Shown: piece after piece, positions 5,650-12,080 of the stretch | How positions within the stretch are numbered: the stretch's first letter is position 1 | Layout: each line of letters starts with the position of its first letter | Source: Zoogloeaceae bacterium | GTDB taxonomy: Bacteria > Pseudomonadota > Gammaproteobacteria > Burkholderiales > Rhodocyclaceae | NCBI GenBank assembly: GCA_031281985.1 | Contig: JAITEO010000105.1 | Coordinates: forward strand, 1-12,080 | DNA length: 12,080 nt | Direction of reading: 5' to 3' | Notes under the pieces: generated by a model | The model's database searches: none | Told to the model about the DNA's origin: nothing | What the model saw: the letters and a program-made list of their open reading frames with translations, nothing else | Made by a program: the position numbers and the translations under genes

Positions 5650-6696
5650 ATGGATATCACTGAACTGCTGGCTTTCAGCGTCAAGAACAACGCTTCGGAC
5701 CTGCACCTTTCTTCTGGCCTGCCGCCCATGATCCGGGTAAACGGCGATGTGCGAAAAATCAATCTGCCCGCCCTGGAACACAAGGATGTGCATGGCATGG
5801 CCTACGACATCATGACGGATTCGCAGCGCAAGACCTATGAGGAAACGCTGGAATGCGACTTTTCCTTCGAGATTCCCAACCTGGCGCGCTTTCGCGTCAA
5901 TACCTTCGTGCAGCACCGGGGCGCGAGCGCGGTATTCCGTACCATTCCTTCCAAGGTGCTGACCCTGGAAGAACTGAATTGTCCGGAGATTTTCAAGGAG
6001 ATTTCCGACTATCCTCGCGGCATCGTCCTGGTCACCGGCCCCACGGGTTCGGGCAAATCCACCACGCTTGCCGCCATGATCAACCAGGTAAACGAGAACG
6101 CGTTCGCGCACATCCTGACGGTGGAAGACCCCATCGAATTCGTGCACGAATCCAAGAAGTGCCTGATCAACCAGCGGGAAGTCGGGCCGCATACCCTGTC
6201 GTTTGCCAATGCCCTGCGTTCCGCCCTGCGGGAAGACCCGGACGTGATTCTGGTGGGCGAAATGCGCGACCTGGAAACCATACGCCTGGCCATGACCGCC
6301 GCCGAAACCGGCCACCTGGTGTTCGCCACCCTGCACACCTCTTCCGCCGCCAAGACCATAGACCGGATCATCGACGTGTTTCCCGCCGCCGAAAAGGACA
6401 TGGTGCGCGCCATGTTGTCCGAATCCATGCGCGCCGTCATCTCGCAGACGCTGTTGAAAACCAAGGATGGCAGCGGCCGGGTGGCGGCGCATGAAATCAT
6501 GATCGGCACCCCCGCCATTCGCAATCTGATCCGGGAAAACAAGGTGGCGCAGATGTATTCCGCCATCCAGACCGGACAGGCGCGCGGGATGCAGACGCTC
6601 GACCAGTGCCTGCTCGATCTCGTGCGCCGCAATGTGGTCTCCGCCAGCGAAGCGCGCGTCCGCGCCGCGGACAAGGCGGCTTTCCCGGCCACATGA
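5650..6696 (+). CDS. pilT: Type IV pilus retraction ATPase PilT
   Basis: Cytoplasmic hexameric ATPase that depolymerises type IV pili and drives twitching, surface sensing and DNA uptake. The 348-aa protein opens with MDITELLAFSVKNNASDLHLS, typical of PilT. Motifs: Walker A GPTGSGKST (130-138), Asp box ILTVEDPIEF (155-164), Walker B DVILVGEMRD with Glu204 (198-207), His box GHLVFATLHT (221-230), and the PilT-specific AIRNLI (289-294) needed for retraction. The frame is open for 63 codons upstream of this ATG, but that stretch overlaps yggS antisense, so 5650 is the start. A Shine-Dalgarno AGGAA lies 8-9 nt upstream. pilU follows after 53 nt. Confidence 0.97.
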   Translation: MDITELLAFSVKNNASDLHLSSGLPPMIRVNGDVRKINLPALEHKDVHGMAYDIMTDSQRKTYEETLECDFSFEIPNLARFRVNTFVQHRGASAVFRTIPSKVLTLEELNCPEIFKEISDYPRGIVLVTGPTGSGKSTTLAAMINQVNENAFAHILTVEDPIEFVHESKKCLINQREVGPHTLSFANALRSALREDPDVILVGEMRDLETIRLAMTAAETGHLVFATLHTSSAAKTIDRIIDVFPAAEKDMVRAMLSESMRAVISQTLLKTKDGSGRVAAHEIMIGTPAIRNLIRENKVAQMYSAIQTGQARGMQTLDQCLLDLVRRNVVSASEARVRAADKAAFPAT

Positions 6697-6736
6697 GGCC
6701 AAGGCATCCACGATAACGACGGGTCTTACACATGCA

Positions 6737-6743
6737 AAAGGAG
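6737..6743 (+). promoter_or_regulatory. Strong ribosome binding site of pilU
   Basis: AAAGGAG with 6-nt spacing to the ATG at 6750. It is the best Shine-Dalgarno in the window, and suggests that pilU is translated independently of pilT. Confidence 0.75.
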
Positions 6744-6749
6744 TTGTAA

Positions 6750-7925
6750 ATGGAACGCGACCAGGCACTAAAATTCATGCACGATCTGCTGAATCTGATG
6801 AACAACAAAAAAGGCTCCGACCTGTTCATCACGGCAGGGTTTCCGCCCGCTATCAAGGTCGACGGACGGATAATGCCGGTTTCCAACCAGGTGCTCACGG
6901 CGCAACACACGGCGGAACTGGCGCGCTCCATCATGAACGACCGGCAGGCGGCGGAATTCGAGGCCACGCGGGAATGCAACTTCGCCATCTCTCCCAGCGG
7001 CATCGGCCGTTTCCGCGCCAACGCCTTCATCCAGCAGGGACGCATCGGCCTGGTCTGCCGCGCCATCAACACGGTCATTCCCACTTTCGAGGAACTGGGC
7101 ATCCCGCCCATCATCAAGGACATCGCCATGACCAAGCGCGGGCTGGTCGTCTTCGTGGGCGCCACCGGAACCGGCAAGACCACCTCGCTGGCGGCGCTGG
7201 TCGGTTATCGCAACGAAAACAGCTACGGGCACATCATCACCATCGAAAACCCGATTGAATACGTGCATGAACACAGGAACTGCATCGTCACCCAGCGGGA
7301 AGTGGGCGTGGATACGGATGACTGGGAACCCGCGCTGAAAAATACCCTGCGGCAGGCGCCGGACGTGATCCTGATGGGCGAAATCCGCGACCGCAAGACC
7401 ATGGAATACGCCATCGCCTTTTCCGAAACCGGCCACCTCTGCCTGGCCACCCTGCACGCCAACAGCGCCAACCAGGCCATCGAGCGCGTCATCAATTTCT
7501 TCCCCGAGGATCAGCATCAACAGTTGCTGATGAATCTCTCGCTCAACCTGCGCTCGTTGATTTCCCAACGTCTCATCCCCAGGAAGGGCGGCAAGGGACG
7601 CGTCGCCGCCTTTGAAATCCTGCTGAATTCGCCGCTCATTTCCGATCTGATTTTCCAGGGCGACATCAAGGAGATCAAGGAAATCATGTCGAAGTCGCGT
7701 GAGTTGGGCATGCAGACTTTCGACCAGGCACTGTTCGATCTCTATGAACAAGGACAGATCAGCTACGAAGACGCGCTGCGCAACGCCGACTCCGTAAACA
7801 ACCTGCGCCTGCAAATCAAGCTGAACAGCAAGGAAGCCGCCGACCGCGACCTGACTTCCAGCGTCAACTACCTCTCCCTGACCGGCGTGGAAGAAGACGA
7901 ACGGCAAATGCACAACTATTTTTAG
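6750..7925 (+). CDS. pilU: PilT-dependent retraction ATPase PilU
   Basis: PilT paralogue that works with PilT to raise retraction force and cannot usually retract pili alone. The 391-aa length and the long C-terminus after residue 340 fit PilU. Motifs: SDLFITAGFPPAIKVDG (23-39), Walker A GATGTGKTT (137-145), Walker B DVILMGEIRD with Glu211 (205-214), His box GHLCLATLHA (228-237). AIRNLI is absent (SPLISDLI instead), as expected. The Asp box reads ITIENPIEY (163-171), with Asn167 where PilT in this window has Asp160. A strong AAAGGAG (6737-6743) lies 6 nt before the ATG. The stop is followed at the very next base by palindrome P6. Cotranscription with pilT is likely. Confidence 0.96.
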   Translation: MERDQALKFMHDLLNLMNNKKGSDLFITAGFPPAIKVDGRIMPVSNQVLTAQHTAELARSIMNDRQAAEFEATRECNFAISPSGIGRFRANAFIQQGRIGLVCRAINTVIPTFEELGIPPIIKDIAMTKRGLVVFVGATGTGKTTSLAALVGYRNENSYGHIITIENPIEYVHEHRNCIVTQREVGVDTDDWEPALKNTLRQAPDVILMGEIRDRKTMEYAIAFSETGHLCLATLHANSANQAIERVINFFPEDQHQQLLMNLSLNLRSLISQRLIPRKGGKGRVAAFEILLNSPLISDLIFQGDIKEIKEIMSKSRELGMQTFDQALFDLYEQGQISYEDALRNADSVNNLRLQIKLNSKEAADRDLTSSVNYLSLTGVEEDERQMHNYF

Positions 7926-7965
7926 GAAGGCGGCAAAAAGTAAAACCCCACTTTTTGCCGGTTTA
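7926..7965 (+). repeat. Dispersed palindrome P, copy 6, directly after pilU
   Basis: The arm GAAGGCGGCAAAAAGT (7926-7941) begins on the base after the pilU TAG. The perfect 11-bp stem is CGGCAAAAAGT (7931-7941) with ACTTTTTGCCG (7950-7960), loop AAAACCCC. This is the cleanest match to the family consensus. Confidence 0.87.
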
Positions 7966-7971
7966 TCTTGG

Positions 7972-8068
7972 GGTTTGAAGCCAGGCAAAGCCTGGCTTCA
8001 AACCGTATAAACCCAACGCAAAACCAGTGCGGTCTGTGTGGTTGTCACAAGGGCGACGCATGTCGCCC
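7972..8068 (+). repeat. Mosaic intergenic element, copy b (H-position hairpin, linker, G hairpin)
   Basis: Eleven bases after P6 comes a perfect 15-bp hairpin: GGTTTGAAGCCAGGC (7972-7986), AAA loop, GCCTGGCTTCAAACC (7990-8004). Then a linker (GTATAAACCCAACGC ... TGTGTGGTTGTC) and a G hairpin GGGCGAC (8051-8057)/GTCGCCC (8062-8068). Order and spacing match 2741-2844 and, in reverse, the elements after yggT and yggS. The rest of the gap to efp (8069-8156) holds only a weak, G-like inverted sequence near 8107-8131 and no gene. Confidence 0.7.
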
Positions 8069-8156
8069 ATCCGCTGTCGTCACGCTACGGACAGACAGTT
8101 TGCTGTGGGCGCGCACGGCACAGCGCCCCCCCAATCGAGTCGATTTCGGCGGACAA

Positions 8157-8183
8157 AAAAAGCCCGGCAACGCCGGGCTTTTT
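8157..8183 (-). terminator. Strong intrinsic terminator of the earP-efp operon
   Basis: AAAAAGCCCGGC (8157-8168), loop AAC, GCCGGGCTTTTT (8172-8183), with the A-run extending to 8155. On the minus strand the stem is followed by seven T, 24 nt after the efp stop. It may also stop transcripts coming from pilU. Confidence 0.92.
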
Positions 8184-8206
8184 CATGGGTTCTTCCTCAT
8201 CCTGCT

Positions 8207-8764
8207 TTATTTCACACGGTTGCGGTACTCGTCGGTGCGGGTGTCGATTTCGATCTTGTCGCCGATTTCCACGAAAGCCGGAACCTGCAATTCAAAACCG
8301 GTGGTAATGCGCGCGGGCTTCATCACCTTGCCGGAAGTATCGCCCTTCACCGCGGGTTCGGTGTAGGTCACTTCGCGCACCACCGAGGTGGGCAGTTCCA
8401 CGGAAATGGCGCGCTCGTTGTAGAACACCACTTCGCAGGGCATTCCGTCTTCCAGGTACTTCAACGCGTCGGTCATGTTCTCGGCTTCGATGTCGTACTG
8501 GTTGTACTCGGCGTCCATGAACACGTACATGGGATCGGCGAAGTAGGAATAGCTCACTTCCTTCCGGTCGAGCTGCACCACTTCGAACTTGTCATCGGCG
8601 CGATAGACGGCCTCGGAAGCCGCGCCGGAAAGCAGATTCTTCAATTTCATCTTGACCACGGCGGCATTGCGGCCGGATTTGTTGTATTCGGTTTTCTGCA
8701 CCACCAGCGGGTCATTGCCCACCATGATGACATTGCCGGAGCGGAGTTCCTGAGCGATTTTCAT
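8207..8764 (-). CDS. efp: Translation elongation factor P, Arg32 type
   Basis: EF-P binds between the P and E sites and restores peptide-bond formation on ribosomes stalled at polyproline stretches. The 185-aa protein has the KOW-like N-terminal domain (1-65) and two OB domains. The tip loop is [11 protein letters not shown], which puts Arg at position 32; this is the residue that EarP rhamnosylates (E. coli EF-P has Lys34 there, modified by EpmA). The C-terminal signature [35 protein letters not shown] (148-182) is intact. No clear Shine-Dalgarno precedes the ATG. earP ends 32 nt upstream, so cotranscription and partial coupling are likely. Confidence 0.97.
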   Translation of the reverse strand: MKIAQELRSGNVIMVGNDPLVVQKTEYNKSGRNAAVVKMKLKNLLSGAASEAVYRADDKFEVVQLDRKEVSYSYFADPMYVFMDAEYNQYDIEAENMTDALKYLEDGMPCEVVFYNERAISVELPTSVVREVTYTEPAVKGDTSGKVMKPARITTGFELQVPAFVEIGDKIEIDTRTDEYRNRVK

Positions 8765-8796
8765 GATGATTCAGCGCATTCGTTAAAAACGGCGGA

Positions 8797-9903
8797 TTAT
8801 ACCCGCGTTGCGCAAAATTTGACGAGCGCGGACGCAAGGTCATCCTGCGCCAGCAAACCCGCACGCCAGCTTCTCCCATGCCGCGCCAGCGGCTTGATCT
8901 GCCGGCGAAATTCCGGCCAGAGACCGGCAAGCGCCTCCATCGCGCCATGCGCGCCATTCCAGCCGCGCCAGAAGGCGGCAAGCGCCGTTTGCGCGGGTTC
9001 TGGCAGGTCGGCGGCATAGCGCCGCAGGAACGCGTCCAGTTTGTGCAGATGCGCGTCGTCTTCCTGTGGATAGGGTTGCCAGACAAAGGGCTGCGCCGCC
9101 CATTGCGCGCGCACGAAGGAATCCTCGCCGCGCACGAAATTCAGGTCGCAGGCGGCAAGCAGTTCGTCGTAGGCGTCCTGCGCGACAAAAGGAACAGGGA
9201 TGAGACGAACCTGCCCCGCCGCGCCCAGCCGCCAGCCATCGGGGTCTTGCATATTTTGCGTTGCTCCCAGTGCGGCGCGGGCGGCGGCGAGCGGCTGGCC
9301 TGGAAAGATGAGGCACGCCAGCGGCTCCGCCGCATCTTCCCAGGCCGCAAACAGGGCGGCCAGCGGCGCGGTCTCGTAGCAGAACAGACTGACGAGCAGA
9401 CTATCGGGGTTTCCCGCCAGCAAGGCGTCGCGCCGTCTGCGGACAGCCGGGCGGGTCGGCAGATGGCTTTCCCGCAACAGGCCGCCGGTTCTTTTTGTAA
9501 AACCGGGAAAGAAAAAATGCTTGACCAGCGGCAGGCGCGGATGCGGCGAGGCGAGGCCGTGACAGCCTTCCACCCAATCCTCGGCGCTCAGGTATTCCAG
9601 ATTCAGCCAGCAGGGCGAAGGCGCGCGTCTTGCCATCGCCCGCAGGTACTCTTCCGGCAGTTCGCAGCCGAAGGCTTCGATGACCACATCCGCTACGGCG
9701 TCGAAGCGCAAGGGACTTCGCCAGGGACGCACCTGGACGGGAGAAGCCGCAAAATCCGGCGCAAGCTGGAGGAGCGGCGCGGGATCCTCCAGCCACAGGC
9801 GGACATCAATGGCATGCTCCGCCGCCAGTTGCCGCGCCAGCCGCCAGCAGACGCCCGCATCGCCAAAGTTGTCGATGACCCGGCAAAAAATATCCCAGCG
9901 CAT
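8797..9903 (-). CDS. earP: EF-P arginine rhamnosyltransferase EarP
   Basis: Inverting GT-B glycosyltransferase that moves rhamnose from dTDP-beta-L-rhamnose to Arg32 of EF-P. The 368-aa sequence starts WDIFCRVIDNFGDAGVCWRLARQL. Asp11 and Asp15 match the two N-terminal aspartates important in characterised EarP (Asp13/Asp17 in P. aeruginosa, recalled). RGEDSFVRAQWAAQPFVWQPYPQEDDAH (258-285) is the nucleotide-sugar-binding motif, with Glu260 the likely counterpart of the catalytic glutamate. HFFFPGFTKRTGGLLRE (129-145) is another family block. The ATG lies 3 nt after the stop of the upstream amidotransferase gene, with no good ribosome binding site, so translation is probably coupled. The next gene downstream, efp, is its substrate, and that EF-P carries the required Arg32. 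Confidence 0.97.
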   Translation of the reverse strand: MRWDIFCRVIDNFGDAGVCWRLARQLAAEHAIDVRLWLEDPAPLLQLAPDFAASPVQVRPWRSPLRFDAVADVVIEAFGCELPEEYLRAMARRAPSPCWLNLEYLSAEDWVEGCHGLASPHPRLPLVKHFFFPGFTKRTGGLLRESHLPTRPAVRRRRDALLAGNPDSLLVSLFCYETAPLAALFAAWEDAAEPLACLIFPGQPLAAARAALGATQNMQDPDGWRLGAAGQVRLIPVPFVAQDAYDELLAACDLNFVRGEDSFVRAQWAAQPFVWQPYPQEDDAHLHKLDAFLRRYAADLPEPAQTALAAFWRGWNGAHGAMEALAGLWPEFRRQIKPLARHGRSWRAGLLAQDDLASALVKFCATRV

Positions 9904-9906
9904 GGA

Positions 9907-10623
9907 TTACGCGCCGCCCGCGAGACCCGAAACCCATACGCCGTAAAGCTGGTCGGCAACCCGCCGCAGCGCCGGGAGCCTTTGGGGCAGTTCCGCCTGG
10001 ATGCGCTCCGGCGTCTGCACGCTGGGCGGCGGCGTGGCGGTGACTTCTTCCTGCCAATGTCCGCACCATTCCTCGATCATTTCCGGCAACATCTCGATAT
10101 GACATTGCAGGGCGAGATGCGGCCCCAGCGCGGCAATCTGGTGGGCGCAGCAGGCATTTTCGGCAAGGAGCGTCGCGCCTTCCGGCAGGCTGAAGGTTTC
10201 GCGGTGCCATTGAAACACGTCCAGCGTCCCGCCCACGTAATCGCCCAGCCAATGCCGGGAAACGGCATCCTTGCCGCCGTTCAGCACGCTCCAGCCGATT
10301 TCCGGCACGGGATTCTTGCCTACCGTGCCGCCCAGCGCCTTGCTGATCAACTGCCCGCCCAGACAATGCCCCAGGACGGGAATGCCCTTTTCGATTGCGT
10401 CACGAATCAGGGCACAGACGGGCGCGATCCACGGCAACTCTTCATTGACGCTCATCGGCCCGCCCATGAAGCACAGTCCCGACCAGGCGTCGGCGCGCTC
10501 CGGAATCCTTGCGCCCGCATCCAGCGGAATCAATTTCCACGGAATGCGGCGAGACTCCAGGAATATGGCAAAATACCCGGGGCCTTCAGTAGGGGAGTGG
10601 CGAAAAATGGCAACAGGATTCAT
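9907..10623 (-). CDS. Class I glutamine amidotransferase (GMP synthase-like)
   Basis: Stand-alone triad glutaminase-fold protein of 238 aa. The catalytic triad is visible: Cys87 in the nucleophile elbow GHCLGGQLI (85-93), then His175 and Glu177 in LQCHIEM (172-178). FMGGPMSVNEELPWI (52-66) is typical of the GMP-synthase-like GATase1 group (YP_-type proteins often labelled glutamine amidotransferase). The N-terminus MNPVAIFRHSPTEGPGYF fits that group and supports this start, which has GAGGT 8 nt upstream. The real substrate is unknown; related proteins include gamma-glutamyl hydrolase-like and gamma-glutamyl-polyamine hydrolases. It is first in an apparent operon with earP and efp, though no functional link is established. 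Its start overlaps the divergent protease gene. Confidence 0.85.
   Translation of the reverse strand: MNPVAIFRHSPTEGPGYFAIFLESRRIPWKLIPLDAGARIPERADAWSGLCFMGGPMSVNEELPWIAPVCALIRDAIEKGIPVLGHCLGGQLISKALGGTVGKNPVPEIGWSVLNGGKDAVSRHWLGDYVGGTLDVFQWHRETFSLPEGATLLAENACCAHQIAALGPHLALQCHIEMLPEMIEEWCGHWQEEVTATPPPSVQTPERIQAELPQRLPALRRVADQLYGVWVSGLAGGA
10591..10597 (+). promoter_or_regulatory. Ribosome binding site favouring the protease start at 10607
   Basis: AGGGGAG lies 9 nt from the ATG at 10607. The alternative ATG at 10622 has only AGGA at 3-nt spacing. The choice matters: with 10607 the two divergent coding regions overlap by 17 bp, with 10622 by 2 bp. Confidence 0.55.
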
Positions 10624-11290
10624 GAAAGATACCTCGCAAAGCGGACAGGGACGTTATTGTAGAGCCTTGGCGCTGTCTCTTGGCATTGGCCTTCTGGCGC
10701 TGCCGGCATGGGCGACCGATGTGGGGCTGGCGGGCATCATCGGCAGCAAGGCCATGTTGATGATCAATGGCGCTCCGCCCCGCGCCCTGTCGGTCGGACA
10801 GGAATACGAGGGCGTCCGGCTCATCGCCGTACAGGGCGAAAGCGTGCAGGTGGTAATCGACGGCAACCGGCGCACGCTCAAGATTGGGCAGAACGCGGTC
10901 GGCGCGGAATCTTCCGGCGCGAACGCCCGCGCCGTGCTGATTGCCGATGGGCAGGGACATTTCCAGACCAACGGCGCCATCAACGGGCGTTCCGTGCGTT
11001 TTCTGGTGGATACGGGCGCAAGCACGGTATCCATGGGTGCATCCGAAGCCCAACGGCTGGGGCTGGATCTGGAACACGCGGAACGCGGCCTCTCCAACAC
11101 GGCCAACGGCACGGTGACGACCTACCGCCTGCGCCTGAACAGCGTCAAGGTGGGCGACATTACCCTGAACAACGTGGAAGCCTCCGTACTGCCGCAAAAC
11201 ATGCCCTTCGTGCTCCTGGGCATGAGTTTTCTGAACCGCACGCGCATGGAGCGCAACGGCGACACCATGACGCTGACGCAAAGCTACTGA
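10607..11290 (+). CDS. Retropepsin-like clan AA aspartic protease (TIGR02281 type)
   Basis: Periplasmic or membrane-anchored single-domain aspartic protease of 227 aa. Residues 18-36 (CRALALSLGIGLLALPAWA) form a signal peptide or anchor, with a possible cleavage after AWA (residue 36). After a variable region (40-105, a small beta domain with GxxG-type turns), the protease domain runs from about 108. FLVDTGASTVSMG (132-144) carries the catalytic Asp135-Thr-Gly and FVLLGMSFLNR (201-211) is the second conserved loop. One DTG per chain implies action as a dimer, as in retroviral proteases. The natural substrate is unknown. The stop overlaps the Nudix start by one base, so the two are cotranslated. 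Confidence 0.88.
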   Translation: MATGFMKDTSQSGQGRYCRALALSLGIGLLALPAWATDVGLAGIIGSKAMLMINGAPPRALSVGQEYEGVRLIAVQGESVQVVIDGNRRTLKIGQNAVGAESSGANARAVLIADGQGHFQTNGAINGRSVRFLVDTGASTVSMGASEAQRLGLDLEHAERGLSNTANGTVTTYRLRLNSVKVGDITLNNVEASVLPQNMPFVLLGMSFLNRTRMERNGDTMTLTQSY

Positions 11291-11919
11291 TGCCGATGTC
11301 CCTCGATCTGGCGCGCATCCAAGCCTGCCTCGCGCCGGAACCGGTCGCGGCGGAGGAAGAAGACGATTTTGCAAAGGATGCGGTTGTCGGCAGGGACATG
11401 GCCGCGCTGATCCCCTCTGCCGTGCTTTTCCCGCTGGTGCCGCGCGCGGGAGGCTTGCAGGTGCTCTTCACCCGCCGCACCGAGCATTTGCGTGATCATC
11501 CCGGACAAATCAGCTTTCCCGGCGGACGCATGGAGCAAAGCGACATCAGCCCCGCGCATACCGCATTGCGCGAAGCCGAGGAAGAAATCGGCCTGGCGCG
11601 AGACCTGCCGCAAGTCCTGGGGTTTCTCCCCACCTATCGCACCGCCACCGGTTTCTTGATTTATCCCGTCGTCGCCCTGCTGCTGCCCCCCTTCACGTTG
11701 ACGCTGGACGCCTTCGAGGTGGCGGAAGCCTTTGAAGTCCCGCTCGCCCGCCTCTTCGACCCGACCATCCAGCGGCGCGAATCCATCCTCTACCAGGGAA
11801 AGGAACACACTTACCACGTCATCGACTGCACAAGCGAAACCCCGCCCCGCCGCATCTGGGGCGCAACGGCAGGCATGATCCTGGCGCTTGCCAGAAGGCT
11901 GGAGAACAAGGAAAGGTAA
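11290..11919 (+). CDS. CoA pyrophosphatase-type Nudix hydrolase (NudL/YeaB family)
   Basis: Hydrolyses CoA or related diphosphates to 4'-phosphopantetheine and 3',5'-ADP, judging by family. The 209-aa protein has the UPF0035 signature LFTRRTEHLRDHPGQISFPGG (about 55-75) directly joined to the Nudix box GGRMEQSDISPAHTALREAEEEIGL (about 74-98), whose REAEEE glutamates bind Mg2+. GFLPTYRTATGFLIYPVVALL follows, as in NudL. The ATG overlaps the protease TGA (TGATG). A second in-frame ATG lies 6 nt later. There is no independent ribosome binding site, so translational coupling is likely. The acidic stretch at 21-25 (EEEDD) is unremarkable. Confidence 0.92.
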   Translation: MPMSLDLARIQACLAPEPVAAEEEDDFAKDAVVGRDMAALIPSAVLFPLVPRAGGLQVLFTRRTEHLRDHPGQISFPGGRMEQSDISPAHTALREAEEEIGLARDLPQVLGFLPTYRTATGFLIYPVVALLLPPFTLTLDAFEVAEAFEVPLARLFDPTIQRRESILYQGKEHTYHVIDCTSETPPRRIWGATAGMILALARRLENKER

Positions 11920-12080
11920 AAGGGAGCCAGCATTCTCCCGCGCTGGAATTTCCCACGTCATATTGCGTGATAGAGAAAAGGGGGGCGCATGGTCTTTCCC
12001 GCAACGAAACCGCGCGCCGGATCGCAGAGGAAGAAGACCACAAAGCGCACGGTAGTCCATCATGCCGAATCAACGCAATT
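11920..12080. other. Right-edge intergenic segment without a recognisable gene
   Basis: No protein with family motifs starts or ends here. There is an imperfect inverted pair GCGCATGGTCTT (about 11986-11997) and AAGACCACAAAGCGC (about 12035-12049). It could be part of another dispersed repeat, but only one copy is present in the window. Confidence 0.4.

Noticed and set aside
5554..6768. 404-aa open frame on the minus strand opposite pilT
   Set aside because: It is fully antisense to pilT and has no family motifs; long antisense frames are expected in GC-rich coding DNA.
6768..7988. 406-aa open frame on the minus strand opposite pilU
   Set aside because: Shadow of pilU, with composition rich in Gly/Val/Asp/His and no recognisable domain.
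7966..8206. Possible small RNA or riboswitch between pilU and efp
   Set aside because: The structures are explained by repeat modules and the efp terminator, and no known riboswitch consensus was recognised.
8878..10662. 594-aa open frame on the plus strand across earP and the amidotransferase
   Set aside because: The two minus-strand genes carry catalytic motifs; the plus frame is Arg/Gln-rich without motifs and has no ribosome binding site logic.
11284..12063. 259-aa minus-strand frame over the Nudix gene and right edge
   Set aside because: It is antisense to a Nudix box, and the part beyond the gene shows no domain.

Overview
The window is high-GC (about 60-65% by eye) and packed with protein-coding genes. 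It looks chromosomal and betaproteobacterial. Three things point that way: an EarP-type EF-P with arginine at residue 32, the divergent arrangement of pilT-pilU against yggS-proC-yggT-yggU, and a clan AA (TIGR02281-type) aspartic protease. I cannot assign a genus. There are no tRNA, rRNA, CRISPR, transposase or phage genes, and the core gene content is conventional.

Layout. (1) 6-860 (+): M14 zinc peptidase with a Thr/Ala-rich N-terminus, perhaps continuing past the left edge. (2) 1028-2419 (+): malonyl-CoA decarboxylase, with the Ser/His catalytic dyad visible. (3) 5567-2426 (-): yggS, proC, yggT and yggU, read leftward from a short divergent promoter region. (4) 5650-7925 (+): pilT and pilU, the retraction ATPases of type IV pili. 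(5) 10623-8207 (-): a class I glutamine amidotransferase, earP (arginine rhamnosyltransferase) and efp (its Arg32 substrate), ended by a strong intrinsic terminator. (6) 10607-11919 (+): a retropepsin-like protease and a CoA-type Nudix hydrolase with overlapping stop and start codons. The two divergent units in (5) and (6) have overlapping 5' ends around one CATG.

How the genes work together. PilT and PilU power pilus retraction. EarP activates EF-P, which relieves ribosome stalling at polyproline stretches. YggS (PLP homeostasis) and ProC (last step of proline synthesis) are classic neighbours of the membrane protein YggT and of YggU.

The most unusual content is between the genes. A dispersed palindrome of about 36-40 bp (arm consensus GAAGGCGKCAAAAAGT, here called P) occurs six times. 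Five copies sit exactly at gene 3' ends, and in three unrelated genes the arm supplies the last codons and the stop (...GKK/VKK-stop). P is often followed, 10-12 nt later, by a second hairpin (H) with a 3-nt loop, then a linker related to GTAAA..CAACGC, then a GGGCGCAC-type hairpin (G). This makes a modular mosaic intergenic element. A 510-bp block between yggT and yggU consists almost entirely of such material, nested as inverted repeats. I found no clearly novel multi-gene system; the repeat family is the best candidate for something undescribed.
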